Assembly (NCBI GenBank): GCA_030657355.1
Contig: CP131056.1
Span: 3,182,501 to 3,246,500, forward strand
Direction: 5' to 3'
Source of the DNA: Radicibacter daui
Lineage (GTDB): Bacteria > Pseudomonadota > Alphaproteobacteria > Radicibacterales > Radicibacteraceae
DNA length: 64,000 nt
The notes beneath the pieces are model-generated. The model ran no database searches. It saw nothing but the letters and a program-made list of their open reading frames with translations, and was not told where the DNA came from. Numbering within the stretch: the first letter of the stretch is position 1; each line of letters opens with the position of its first letter. Shown in pieces: positions 53,645 through 62,510 of this stretch. Made by a program: the position numbers and the translations under genes.

Positions 53645-53784
53645 CAGCCCTTGCCTCCCCCCGTCACCACCAGTTGTCCAATAACTTGTCCCGCAGTGCG
53701 CGCCGCTAATCAAGGGCCATGCTGTGGATCGATCAAAAGTCAGGGCAAAAGGAAGCCATGGAAGGAAGTGTGCAGAACTTCATG

Positions 53785-53800
53785 GATCTATTTTTAGATC
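53785..53800. promoter_or_regulatory. Perfect inverted repeat between the LacI gene and the small protein gene
   Basis: GATCTA-TTTT-TAGATC, 6-bp arms, in an AT-rich stretch 60 bp before the small plus-strand gene and about 140 bp upstream of the LacI start. Candidate operator or a small hairpin. Confidence 0.4.
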
Positions 53801-53859
53801 GTTCTAAAGTGTTGATAACTTCCTTGTTCATCCTCCTCCTTTTTCAGGAACCCTGCACC

Positions 53860-54108
53860 ATGCTTCCCCTCGGCACCCTTGGCGGCATGATGGACCTTCT
53901 CGGCCTTATGCCCGCTCCCAAACCGCGCCCGCCGGAGATGGATGCCCGCCAGTTGTTGCTGCGCGCCGTTACCCGGGCCCGCCGCCGCCGCAAGGGCGCG
54001 CCGCCGCTCCGGCTCTCGCCGGTTCAGACCGCCCGGCTGTTTTTTCTCGGCGCCCATGCCGCCAACGATAACAAACGCTCCAAGAGCGACGCTGGCACTT
54101 GCGCTTAA
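53860..54108 (+). CDS. Small basic protein (82 aa), unknown
   Basis: 82 aa from ATG 53860, with CAGGAA upstream; a longer frame from 53719 is less likely because it crosses the AT-rich regulatory region. It has a hydrophobic start (LPLGTLGGMMDLLGLMPAP), a very basic middle (LLLRAVTRARRRRKGAPP) and ends GAHAANDNKRSKSDAG, an ending style common to short alphaproteobacterial proteins. No family recognised. Confidence 0.5.
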   Translation: MLPLGTLGGMMDLLGLMPAPKPRPPEMDARQLLLRAVTRARRRRKGAPPLRLSPVQTARLFFLGAHAANDNKRSKSDAGTCA

Positions 54109-54207
54109 GGCAGGTTATGACGGCGGCATGAAAGTCCGGCACGCTACCCTGTAGGGCGCCGGTATCAACCCCGTCCTGACCGCCACAGCAAAGAAGCGCC
54201 GCCTGCC

Positions 54208-55113
54208 ATGTCCGCCCCCTCCTATTCCGCAACGCCCTATGCCGGCTGGCGCCTTGAATTTATCGTGCCGGGCGGCTTCCAGGCCTTGTTCAGCGAAGCG
54301 CTGGAAGAGGATATGGAAGCGGTCTCCGCCTTCGAGGCGGTGCCGGATGGCAGCCTTTTCAATGTACAGGGATTTTCCCGCTCCAAGCCGGATGACGGTG
54401 CTATCGGCATACGCCTCAGCCTGCTGGCGGCAGCCCTCGGCCTTGAAGAGCCGGCCATCGAGCTGACGCGGATCGAGGATACCGACTGGCTGCGTGCCAC
54501 CTACGAGGCGTTTCCACCCAAGACCATCGAGCGGTTCTGGATCCATGGCAGCCACGTGACCGAGGCGCTGCCTGCCGGCAAGACCGGCCTGCTGGTCGAT
54601 GCCGCGACCGCTTTCGGCAGCGGTGACCATCCCTCCACGGAAGGCTGCCTGCGCGCCCTCGACAAGCTGGCCCGCCGCGTAAAGCCGTCGCGCGTGCTCG
54701 ATATGGGCTGTGGCAGCGGCATTCTTGGCATGGCCGCCGCCAAGCTGTGGCGCCTGCCGACCGATGCCGTGGACATCGACCCCGAATCCGTGCGCGTGAC
54801 ACAGGAAAATGCCCGTCTCAATGGCGTGACCGCCTTCATGACGGCCGAGACCGGCCCCGGCTACAACACCCCGCTGGTGCGTGGGCGCCGGTACGACATC
54901 ATTTTCGCCAACATCCTCGCCCGCCCGCTCTGCCGCATGGCCCCGCAGCTCTCTGCCCATCTGGCGCCGGGCGGACATGGCATCCTTGCCGGTCTGCTGA
55001 CCATTCAGGTGCCGATGGTGCTGGCTGCCCACCGGGCTGCCGGGCTGCATCTGGCTTTTGCCGTACCGATGGGCGAGTGGACGACGCTGGTGGTGGCGAA
55101 GCGGGCGCGCTGA
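54208..55113 (+). CDS. prmA: Ribosomal protein L11 methyltransferase
   Basis: 301 aa. Trimethylates lysines of L11. The N-terminal L11-recognition domain (about 10-110) is followed by AFGSGDHPSTEGCLRALDKL, SAM motif I VLDMGCGSGILGMAAAKLW, DIDPESVRVTQENARLNG and the substrate motif IIFANILARPLCRMAP. The GTGxHxT-type active-site stretch is read here as GSGDHPST. Alphaproteobacterial length is normal. Confidence 0.92.
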   Translation: MSAPSYSATPYAGWRLEFIVPGGFQALFSEALEEDMEAVSAFEAVPDGSLFNVQGFSRSKPDDGAIGIRLSLLAAALGLEEPAIELTRIEDTDWLRATYEAFPPKTIERFWIHGSHVTEALPAGKTGLLVDAATAFGSGDHPSTEGCLRALDKLARRVKPSRVLDMGCGSGILGMAAAKLWRLPTDAVDIDPESVRVTQENARLNGVTAFMTAETGPGYNTPLVRGRRYDIIFANILARPLCRMAPQLSAHLAPGGHGILAGLLTIQVPMVLAAHRAAGLHLAFAVPMGEWTTLVVAKRAR

Positions 55114-55138
55114 GCGCCCGCCTGCCCTGCTGGCAATA

Positions 55139-55696
55139 TCAGGCCACCGGCGGCTCGCAGAAGCGGATACGGTTGCCAAACGGATCGACCACCTCCAGCG
55201 TGAGCCCCCAGGGCGCCTCCTCCAGCCCCGGCTTGTTATGCCGGTACTTGCGGGCGGAAAGCTCGGCATGGAAGGCGCGGATGCCGGTCATGGTCACGAA
55301 GACCGTGGAGCCGGGCGTGGCGTCGCCGTGATGGCCGCTGAGATGCAGCACCAGGCCGGCGCGCGACACCTGGGCATAAAGCGGGAAATTATCGCCGAAA
55401 CGATGTTCCCAGTCGCGGCTGAAACCGAGAAAGCCCTGATAGAATTCGGCTGCCCGCTCTTCGTCAAAGATGCGCATGATGGGCGCTGTACGGCCGAAGG
55501 AAACCGTCGGCGGCGCGGGAAGCGGCCCGCTTTCGCCCTCGCCAGCAATCTTTGCCGCCATCTCGTTCCAGCCGGTGCAGCCAAACTGGCGGGCAACCAG
55601 CTCCAGCACCTCGCTGTGAGTGAGGGCGATGCCGCGGCTCTCAAACTCGGCACGCAGGGCACGCGCCATGGTCTTTGCGTCAAGGAAACTGCGCAT
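55139..55696 (-). CDS. Glyoxalase/VOC superfamily protein with N-terminal helical domain
   Basis: 185 aa. Residues 1-55 form a small helical domain (MRSFLDAKTMARALRAEFES then SHSEVLELVARQFGCTGWNE-like TGWNEMAAKI) found before VOC domains in a group of bacterial glyoxalase-like proteins. Residues 70-180 are a VOC fold: PIMRIFDEERAAEFYQGFLG, LVLHLSGHHGDATPG and LTLEVVDPFGNRIRFCEP, the last like a bleomycin-resistance or glyoxalase metal-site strand. Substrate unknown. Last gene of a five-gene minus-strand operon. Confidence 0.82.
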   Translation of the reverse strand: MRSFLDAKTMARALRAEFESRGIALTHSEVLELVARQFGCTGWNEMAAKIAGEGESGPLPAPPTVSFGRTAPIMRIFDEERAAEFYQGFLGFSRDWEHRFGDNFPLYAQVSRAGLVLHLSGHHGDATPGSTVFVTMTGIRAFHAELSARKYRHNKPGLEEAPWGLTLEVVDPFGNRIRFCEPPVA

Positions 55697-55699
55697 AGG

Positions 55700-55903
55700 T
55701 CAGATGATCCTGATATCCGGCAGGCGGAGGCCGACAGGCGTCAGGGCTCGCATTGCTGACAGCTCCGCCCGGATTAACGGGATCAGATGCCGATAGCGCT
55801 CTGGCTCAAGGATGCGTTCACCATATCCCGGCAACCGGGATGCGAGCAGCAGGCCGCACCAGCCACGCGGGTTACGATAGAGCCGCCCGCGGTCTAAAGA
55901 CAA
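55700..55903 (-). CDS. Small hypothetical protein (67 aa)
   Basis: 67 aa starting with TTG at 55903, nine bases after the stop of the preceding gene and three bases before the next start. The tight spacing in an operon supports translation. The sequence is basic with an amphipathic helix (RYRHLIPLIRAELSAMRAL). No family recognised and the start is uncertain. Confidence 0.45.
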   Translation of the reverse strand: MSLDRGRLYRNPRGWCGLLLASRLPGYGERILEPERYRHLIPLIRAELSAMRALTPVGLRLPDIRII

Positions 55904-55912
55904 GAACGATTC

Positions 55913-56362
55913 TCAAAAAGGATTGGAGCGGCGGAAATCCGTCTTGGTTTCCACCACCACCATGGTCTGCGCGCCCAGGGGGCGCGATGGCAGGTCGATA
56001 GTTACCTGCCCCTGCATGCCCTGCCGCAGCTTGACATGGACCAGCTGGCGGGCTTTCACGAAACCGATGCTCCGGCTCATCAGCCGTTCGGCATCATCCA
56101 GCGAGATCAGCACATCGCCCTCCACCGCCTCACGCGGCGGCGCCACCAGCACCAGCGTGATGGCCGCCCGGTTGGCGTGCACCAGAAGCGTCATGATGTA
56201 GGCGTCGACAAGGTTGTCGCGCGGCGGGTTGGCAAGCTCGTCCCCTTCCAGCTCCCGGACCGGCTGCGCGATGGCCGGTGCGGCAGGCAGCGCAAAAAAG
56301 CCGCCGATCCCGGCCATAAGCGCAACCAGGCGCAGCGCCCGCCTTGCTGCTGTCATCCGCAT
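55913..56362 (-). CDS. Exported protein of unknown function
   Basis: 149 aa from ATG 56362 with a signal peptide (RRALRLVALMAGIGGFFALP, cleavage near APAIAQ). The mature part has two beta-rich blocks (ITLVLVAPPREAVEGDVLIS and VKLRQGMQGQVTIDLPSRPL then TMVVVETKTDF). No family recognised. It overlaps the end of the upstream TPR/GT41 gene by ten bases, which ties it to that operon. Confidence 0.7.
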   Translation of the reverse strand: MRMTAARRALRLVALMAGIGGFFALPAAPAIAQPVRELEGDELANPPRDNLVDAYIMTLLVHANRAAITLVLVAPPREAVEGDVLISLDDAERLMSRSIGFVKARQLVHVKLRQGMQGQVTIDLPSRPLGAQTMVVVETKTDFRRSNPF

Positions 56363-58620
56363 GCTGCGATCTCCCATTCCAGCCAGTCTTCGAACGCCCT
56401 TGTCGCCGGCCCACCGTCGGCAAGACGCACAGCAGCCGCGGCAATTACCGTACGGCGCTGCTGCCGCTGCATCTCCGGCGCTTCTACCAGCGCGGCAACC
56501 CGGCGCACATAATCATCCTCGTCCGCGGCGATGCCCTCTTCCAGCCCGGCAGCCTGCAGCACGGCCGCGGCATGGCGCTCGCGGGTGATGGAACCCGGCA
56601 GGGTTACGACGGGCAGGCCCGCCACCGTGGCCTCGCAGCTGGAATTGAAGCCCGACCAGCCGGGGCTGTCGAGGAACACGTCCGCCAGCTCAAGCAGACG
56701 CTGGAACCCTTCGCCGGACTGGCGGGCTACCCACAGGCAGTGCCGGCGCCAGTCGAGCCCGGCCTCGGCAAAGGCGGCTTCCAGCCGGGCCGAGAAAGCA
56801 TCGGTTACCGCCTTGCTCTCATTTTTCAAAAATACCAGGGCCGCCTGCGGCAGCCGCCGGGCCAGCGCGACGAAGAGCCTGTCGTGGCGGGGCTGATGCT
56901 TGAAAAGCGACTGGCAGCTGAGCAGCAGCGGCCGCTCCTCCGGCAAGCCATAATCGGAACGGGCAAGCGCCAGGGCCGCACGGGCGGGCGGCACCCAGCT
57001 GCCGCCGATGCCGGGCAGCCGCACCAGCCTCTCGCTGAAGACGGCATCGGAGGCTGCTGTTTCCATAGCGGCAGGCGTCAGATAGTGGCCGATGCTGTCA
57101 AAACCGGTGGTCACCGGATGGCCTAGCCCGTAGGCCTGCACCGGCGCCAGAGGAAGTGCCGCAAGCCGTAGCGCCTGCGGCTCCATGCCGATTTCCGGAT
57201 AAATCAGTGCATGCAGGCCGTCGCCCCGTATCTGGGCGACAGCAGCCGCAGCCCCGCCCGCCTCCCCTTCCGGCGGCAAATGCACAAAATGCTCGGCAAG
57301 CCCGCGCGCCTCATCGGTGATGGCATCGGTGCCAGCACCAAGATGATAGGCAAACACCTCGAATCGCGTGCGATCGAGACCGGCAAGCCAGCCGCGCAGC
57401 GGCAGTTTCCACACCGAATGATCGCGAAAGAAAGCGCTGGCAAAACCGATGCGCCAGCGTCCCTCCGCCCCGCGGGGCGGCATAGCCGGCGGGACTGCCG
57501 CCTCGGGAAAGCGCGCGCGCAGGATACGCTGGAGAAGCCCGGCATACCGCCTTTGCAGCGGCAGGTCCTCGCGGCCCTGATAATGGGCATAAAAGGGCTG
57601 CATGGACCCGGCAGCAAGGGTCCAGGCTTCGCGCTGCCACGGCGTCTCTAGCCGGATTGCCGCCCCCAGTTCCTCAAGCCCGGTTTCATAATCCGCTCGA
57701 GCCCGGCTTGCCGCCGTCTCGCTGGCGCTGATAACCGGCAGGCGGATGAAGCAACGCCCCCAGAGCGTGCGCGGCTCGGCCGGGCTTAGCGCCAGTGAGC
57801 GCTCCAGCGCCGCCACCCCGCCATCGGCGTCGTTGGTGTCGCGCCGGGCGATGGCAAGATTGTGCCAGTAGGCGGCCTGCCCGGGGATCGCCTCCACCGC
57901 CCGGCGAAAGGCCCCCAGCGCCGCTTCCGGCTGGCCGGAAAGCCGGGCGACAGAGCCGGTAATATCCTCGGCCATGCCGCGTGACGGCGCATCCAGCTCA
58001 TCGCCACGCGCCAGCACCGCCAACGCCTGGGCACCGCTTTGCTGCAGACGGCCGGTCCGCAGCAGCGCCGCCGCCAGATTAAGCCGGCCGGGCACGGTAT
58101 CCCCGCCCGGCAGCGCCAGAGCGGCCGTCAATATATCGGCAGCTTCCGCAGGCCGGCCGGCAGCCAGCAGAAAGGCCCCGCGCTCCTCTCGCGGCGGTGC
58201 CTGCTCCGGGGCCAGGGCAATCGCCCGCGTCGAGGCCTGATCGGCCCGTTTCCATGCCCGCATCCGCCGGTAGAGCTGTGCCAGTTCCAGCCAGACTTCG
58301 GGCACCATGGGAAAGGTCGTGCCATAACCGGCGCTTACCTGATCCAGCAGCTCACGCCGTCCGAGGCGCTCCAGCGCACGCAGATAATTGGCCCAGTGAT
58401 GCCGCCCTTGCGGCAACAGCGTCACGGCCTTGCGCAGATGGGCAAGGCCCTGCTCGGCCACACCGCGCTCGATACAGAACCCGCCGATGGCACCATGCGC
58501 CTCGGCCCAATCGGGCCAACGGGTGACCAGCGCAATCATCTCGCTTGCCGCCGCGTCGAGCGCGCCCTGCCGCCAGAGCCGCAGCGCCGCTTCCAGCCGG
58601 GCGGGATCGCCGCTGCTCAT
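56353..58620 (-). CDS. TPR protein with O-GlcNAc-transferase-like (GT41/SPINDLY) domain
   Basis: 755 aa. Residues 1-330 are TPR-like helices (EARALRLWRQGALDAAAS-type, RHHWANYLRALERLGRRELL, AAYWHNLAIARRDTNDADGG). Residues 385-745 follow GT41: IGFASAFFRDHSVWKLPLRG, GHPVTTGFDSIGHYLTPAAM, LFKHQPRHDRLFVALARRLP and VFLDSPGWSGFNSSCEATVA then LPVVTLPGSITRERHAA. GT41 enzymes put GlcNAc or other sugars on proteins. In bacteria they modify flagellin or adhesins, or act elsewhere; the acceptor here is unknown. Second gene of the operon, four-base overlap with the ArsR-methyltransferase gene. Confidence 0.85.
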   Translation of the reverse strand: MSSGDPARLEAALRLWRQGALDAAASEMIALVTRWPDWAEAHGAIGGFCIERGVAEQGLAHLRKAVTLLPQGRHHWANYLRALERLGRRELLDQVSAGYGTTFPMVPEVWLELAQLYRRMRAWKRADQASTRAIALAPEQAPPREERGAFLLAAGRPAEAADILTAALALPGGDTVPGRLNLAAALLRTGRLQQSGAQALAVLARGDELDAPSRGMAEDITGSVARLSGQPEAALGAFRRAVEAIPGQAAYWHNLAIARRDTNDADGGVAALERSLALSPAEPRTLWGRCFIRLPVISASETAASRARADYETGLEELGAAIRLETPWQREAWTLAAGSMQPFYAHYQGREDLPLQRRYAGLLQRILRARFPEAAVPPAMPPRGAEGRWRIGFASAFFRDHSVWKLPLRGWLAGLDRTRFEVFAYHLGAGTDAITDEARGLAEHFVHLPPEGEAGGAAAAVAQIRGDGLHALIYPEIGMEPQALRLAALPLAPVQAYGLGHPVTTGFDSIGHYLTPAAMETAASDAVFSERLVRLPGIGGSWVPPARAALALARSDYGLPEERPLLLSCQSLFKHQPRHDRLFVALARRLPQAALVFLKNESKAVTDAFSARLEAAFAEAGLDWRRHCLWVARQSGEGFQRLLELADVFLDSPGWSGFNSSCEATVAGLPVVTLPGSITRERHAAAVLQAAGLEEGIAADEDDYVRRVAALVEAPEMQRQQRRTVIAAAAVRLADGGPATRAFEDWLEWEIAACG

Positions 58621-59597
58621 CCGGCAAGCCCGGCAGCGGCCATCTGCGGCGAGGCCCCCTTGCGCTCGCTACCACCTGCCTCGGCCGCCCAGACCGTTAC
58701 CGTCAACGGATCGCCGCTTACCGCCCGGCTGCCGGCCGGCGCCAGATGGGCGGCCTCAAACCAGCCGCGCACTTCGCGCTCATCAAAGCCGAGCCGGCGA
58801 TGGGCATGGCTGGTGCGCAGCTCCTCCACATCATGGCGGGCAAAATCGACCAGCAGCAACAGACCGTCCGGCCGCAGCACCCGTGCCGCCTCCGCCACCA
58901 CGGCGGCGGGATGTTCGGCAAAATGCAGGACCTGGTGGATGATGACGCAGTCGAACGCCGCATTGCCCACCGGCAGCGCATACATGTCCGCCTGCCGCAC
59001 CGTACAGTTGGTAAAGCCCCCCTGCTCCAGCTTGGCGCGGGCAAGGGCAATCATCTCGCGCGACAGATCGACACCGGTTGCGCGGGCAACCCGGGGGGAG
59101 AAAATTTCCAGCATGCGGCCGGTGCCGGTGCCGATATCGAGCAGGTCGCCGATGCGCCGGTCCCCGGCAAGCGCCAGCACGGCGGCTTCAACCTCAGCAT
59201 CCGCAGCATGCAGGCTGCGAATCTCATCCCACCGTGCCGCGTTGGCATCGAAATAGGCCTGCGCCGCCGAAGCCCGGGCCGCGCGGATCGCCCCCAGCCG
59301 TTCCCGGTCCAGCCGGCGCTGGGAATCGTCTTCGGGCAACATTCCCACCAGTTGGGCGGCGATGGTTGCCATCGCTCCGACGCTCGCCAGACCATAGAAG
59401 GCAAAGGTGCCTTCGCGGTAGCGTTCCAGCAGCCCACCTTCGACCAGCAACTTCAGGTGACGCGAGACACGCGGCTGGCTCTGGCCCAGAATCTGGGTGA
59501 GGTCCGTTACCGAAAGCTCACCTTCCGCGCACAGGGCGAGCAGGCGCAGGCGGGTGGGCTCGGCAGCTGCCTTCAGTGCCGCCAGTACCTGATTCAT
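58617..59597 (-). CDS. ArsR-type regulator fused to SAM methyltransferase
   Basis: 326 aa from ATG 59597, with GGCGGAAACGGG upstream. Residues 1-90: winged HTH (AAEPTRLRLLALCAEGELSV then QSQPRVSRHLKLLVEGG). Residues 130-290: class I methyltransferase (LLDIGTGTGRMLEIFSPRVA, GVDLSREMIALARAKLEQ, DCVIIHQVLHFAEHP). This ArsR-SMT fusion is common in alphaproteobacteria, usually beside metF/metH, where it is thought to sense the SAM/SAH state. Here no met gene follows; it heads an operon with a GT41 protein. Confidence 0.87.
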   Translation of the reverse strand: MNQVLAALKAAAEPTRLRLLALCAEGELSVTDLTQILGQSQPRVSRHLKLLVEGGLLERYREGTFAFYGLASVGAMATIAAQLVGMLPEDDSQRRLDRERLGAIRAARASAAQAYFDANAARWDEIRSLHAADAEVEAAVLALAGDRRIGDLLDIGTGTGRMLEIFSPRVARATGVDLSREMIALARAKLEQGGFTNCTVRQADMYALPVGNAAFDCVIIHQVLHFAEHPAAVVAEAARVLRPDGLLLLVDFARHDVEELRTSHAHRRLGFDEREVRGWFEAAHLAPAGSRAVSGDPLTVTVWAAEAGGSERKGASPQMAAAGLAG

Positions 59598-59971
59598 GCC
59601 CGTTTCCGCCAAAGACCGATGCCCCGCTATACAAACCGTGAGATCGAGAAATAAATATCTACATTTCTTTATGAAGGCTGGGCTGTTATCTGTAAACGGC
59701 AGCGACTGCTGGAAAATTCTGGCATTCCCCGGTCGAATGCGGCGAGAATGCCACAGTGATCAGTACCGCATGTTGCCCGTCGCCCTGCCGGGCTGGCGCC
59801 GCCCTATCCGTCCGTGCTACCGAAAGCGGAAGATTTTCAAGGCATAATCCCGTGATCAGGCCCACAGAAAAGGGCGGACCGGGGGCCTAAAAGACAGCAG
59901 AGAAGAAGACAAGACCGGCCCCGTACGCCCGTGCGAACAAGGCCTCCGTTCAAAAATGTCAGGGATAGCTG
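59598..59971. other. Divergent intergenic region with an inverted repeat
   Basis: 374 bp between the ArsR-methyltransferase gene and mlaA. AGAAAT (59647-59652) and ATTTCT (59663-59668) flank an AT-rich spacer about 50-70 bp before the ArsR-type gene, a candidate operator. The mlaA promoter is presumably also here. Confidence 0.5.
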
Positions 59972-60766
59972 ATGGTGTTGCAGCGTACGTTTCCGGTTCT
60001 GTTGGCTGCCTCGCTTCTGGCGAGCGCCTGTGCCTCCACTCCCAAGCCCGAGACTTCTGCCACCGCACCAATGGCGGACAGCAGCGAAGCCAGTGTCTAT
60101 GACCCGCTCGAAGGCGTGAACCGTGCCGTCTTCGGCTTCAATGAAGTCGTGGACAAGGTGGTGATTGGGCCGGTCGCGCGCGGCTACGGCTACATTCCCT
60201 ATCCGATTCGGGACCGCATCCGCGATTTCGCCCGCAACCTTGCCTCGCCGCTGGTCTTCATCCATGACCTCGCCCAGGGCGATGGCGACCGCGCGCTGGT
60301 TACGTTCGAGCGCTTCCTCGTCAACACCAGCATGGGCGGCCTCGGTCTCGTCGACATCGCGTCGCAGACGGGCCTGACCTATCACAGCGAGGATGCCGGC
60401 CAGACGCTCGGTCGTTATGGCGTCGGCAGCGGCCCCTACCTGGTCCTGCCGATCCTAGGCCCCTCCAATGCCCGCGATACCATCGGCAAGGTTGTCGACT
60501 GGTTCATAGACCCGGTGCCTTACGCGCTGGAAGATACCGACCTGCAGGATGTGCCGTTCGGCTCCAAGGTCGCGCTCGGGATCGATACCCGCCAGCGTTA
60601 CGACAAGGCGATTCGCGATCTGAGGGCCAACAGCATCGATTTCTATGCCGCGACGCGCGATCTTTATGAACAGACTCGCCGCCGCGCCATCGCCAATGGC
60701 GACGACGCCGCATCGGGTGCCGGTGCCGTCGACATTCCGGATTATGACGCTGCCTCCCCGAATTGA
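59972..60766 (+). CDS. mlaA: MlaA (VacJ) outer-membrane lipoprotein
   Basis: 264 aa with lipobox (VLLAASLLASAC). Donut-shaped lipoprotein that removes mislocalised phospholipid from the outer leaflet. VYDPLEGVNRAVFGFNEVVD, RDFARNLASPLVFIHDLAQG, FERFLVNTSMGGLGLVDIA, LGRYGVGSGPYLVLPILGPS and DTIGKVVDWFIDP are canonical VacJ motifs. AGGGATAG precedes the ATG. It is followed by mlaC. Confidence 0.95.
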   Translation: MVLQRTFPVLLAASLLASACASTPKPETSATAPMADSSEASVYDPLEGVNRAVFGFNEVVDKVVIGPVARGYGYIPYPIRDRIRDFARNLASPLVFIHDLAQGDGDRALVTFERFLVNTSMGGLGLVDIASQTGLTYHSEDAGQTLGRYGVGSGPYLVLPILGPSNARDTIGKVVDWFIDPVPYALEDTDLQDVPFGSKVALGIDTRQRYDKAIRDLRANSIDFYAATRDLYEQTRRRAIANGDDAASGAGAVDIPDYDAASPN

Positions 60767-60879
60767 ACCAGATCGGGCGCAAAGCGTCTGATATGGAAAG
60801 AGCAGCATAAAGTCCGGACATCGGGGCGCAGGCATAACGCCCGCCCCGGTCCCGGCGCAGGATAAGAGGTCCAGGTAAC

Positions 60880-61503
60880 GTGACGATGATCAACCGCAGG
60901 CTTTTCGCCCTGTTCGCAGCCGGTCTCCTGGCGCTTGGCCTCAATGCCGGCTCTGCCCGTGCCGAGGCCGGCGCCGACCAGGTGGCTGCTGCCCGCGACT
61001 TCATCGGCAGCTTCGCCGACAAGGCCCAGAAGGAACTGCTGGCCGACGACCTGTCGAAGGACGAGGCGGCCAAGCGCTTCGGCGACCTTCTGAATGAAGG
61101 CTTCGATATCGACACCATCGGCCGCTTCGTGCTCGGCACCTACTGGCGTCAGGCCAGCGACGAGCAGCAGAAGACCTATCTCGATCTCTTCGGCCGTTAC
61201 CTGACCTCCGTCTATTCCTCGCGCCTTGCCGAATATCGCGATATCGGCTTCAGCCTTGGCGATGCCCGCCCCATCGGTAACAACGACGTTGCGGTTACCA
61301 CCAACGTCAAGACCCCGCAGGGTCAGCCGGCCAAGGTGGAATGGCGTGTCCGCCAGAAGGGCAGCGCGTGGAAGATCGTCGATGTGGTGGTCGAGGGTGT
61401 GAGCATGGGCGCGAGCCAGCGCAGCGAGTTCGCCTCCGTCATCCAGCGCTCCGGCAAAGGTGTAGACGGTCTGATCGACGCCCTGCGCCAGCGCGTCGGC
61501 TAA
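60880..61503 (+). CDS. mlaC: MlaC periplasmic phospholipid carrier
   Basis: 207 aa starting with GTG 60880, or ATG 60886; AGAGGTCCAGG lies upstream. Signal peptide to about residue 29 (LFALFAAGLLALGLNAGSAR). Ttg2D/MlaC domain: FIGSFADKAQKELLADDLSK, TIGRFVLGTYWRQASDEQQK, YLDLFGRYLTSVYSSRLAEY and KIVDVVVEGVSMGASQRSEF. Shuttles phospholipid between MlaA and the inner-membrane ABC complex. No mlaFED genes are in the window. Confidence 0.94.
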   Translation: MTMINRRLFALFAAGLLALGLNAGSARAEAGADQVAAARDFIGSFADKAQKELLADDLSKDEAAKRFGDLLNEGFDIDTIGRFVLGTYWRQASDEQQKTYLDLFGRYLTSVYSSRLAEYRDIGFSLGDARPIGNNDVAVTTNVKTPQGQPAKVEWRVRQKGSAWKIVDVVVEGVSMGASQRSEFASVIQRSGKGVDGLIDALRQRVG

Positions 61504-61522
61504 TCGCTTCCCTGCCATCCGC

Positions 61523-61564
61523 ACAAAACAAAACGGCCGGGCGATTGCCCGGCCGTTTTGTTTT
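61523..61564. terminator. Bidirectional terminator after mlaC
   Basis: ACAAAACAAAACGGCCGGGC and its complement pair around ATT, with A and T tracts at both ends. Confidence 0.88.
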
Positions 61565-61589
61565 AGAGGCCCTTTGGCCCCACAAGGCC

Positions 61590-62390
61590 TCAGGCAACCC
61601 CGTTCTGGCTGAGCCAACCCAGCATGCGCCGCCAGCCGTCTGCAGCGGCCGCTGCATCGAAACTCGGCCGGTAATCCGCGTGAAAGGCGTGATCGGCTTC
61701 CGGATAGATCACCATCTCGACCGCCTTGCCCGCAGCCTTCGCAGCCGCTTCGAACTGGTGCGCTTCCTCCACCGGAATACCCTTGTCCTTGCCGCCATAA
61801 AGGCCAAGCACAGGGCAGTTGAGCTTACCGGCCACATCCATCGCCATGTCGGGCTGGATGTCCGTGCGCGGGCTGGTGAATTTGCCGTACCAGGCAATAC
61901 CCGCCTTCACGTTCTTGCTGTGAGCGGCATAGAACAGGGTCGCCCGCCCGCCCCGGCAGAAGCCGGTGATGCCGGCCCGTGCTGCATCGCCCTTTGAGCT
62001 GGCAACTGCCCAGGCGAGCGTGGCGTCGATATCCGACATCACCTGCGCATCCGGCGTCTTCGAGATAAAATCGCGCAGCAGTACCTGCACATCGGTCACG
62101 GCGCCGATATCGCCAAGGCGCGCATAAAGCTCCGGCGCCACTGCACAGTAACCAAGCTTGGCAAGGCGCCGGCACACATCCTTGATGTATTCGTGCAGAC
62201 CGAAGATCTCCTCGATCACCAGCACGACGGGAAAGGGCCCCGCCCCTTCCGGCATGGCGCGATAGGCCGGCAACCTGTCGCCGCCGGCCGGAATGCTGAC
62301 ATCCCCGGCAATCAGCCCGGCCGTATCGGTCTTGATGGCCTGACCGGGAAGAACTGTCGTCGCACCGGTATGTCCGCTCGCCGTGGTCAT
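61590..62390 (-). CDS. Dienelactone hydrolase-family protein
   Basis: 266 aa from ATG 62390, with AAGGGG upstream. DLH fold: VVLVIEEIFGLHEYIKDVCR, the Cys nucleophile in ITGFCRGGRATLFYAA, the acid in GLYGGKDKGIPVEEA and the catalytic His in ADHAFHADYRPS. The enzyme class opens lactones, for example in chlorocatechol degradation, but many members hydrolyse other esters. No aromatic pathway genes are adjacent. Confidence 0.88.
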   Translation of the reverse strand: MTTASGHTGATTVLPGQAIKTDTAGLIAGDVSIPAGGDRLPAYRAMPEGAGPFPVVLVIEEIFGLHEYIKDVCRRLAKLGYCAVAPELYARLGDIGAVTDVQVLLRDFISKTPDAQVMSDIDATLAWAVASSKGDAARAGITGFCRGGRATLFYAAHSKNVKAGIAWYGKFTSPRTDIQPDMAMDVAGKLNCPVLGLYGGKDKGIPVEEAHQFEAAAKAAGKAVEMVIYPEADHAFHADYRPSFDAAAAADGWRRMLGWLSQNGVA

Positions 62391-62510
62391 GAAAGGCAGC
62401 CCCTTGTTCCAGCATCCTGAAAGAGGCTGCCGATTGTCCACGAAGCCGCGGCGAGCGCCAGCCCTTTTGCCTGCTGACACTGCATAAGGGCCGCTATGCC
62501 GCAGCGGGCC

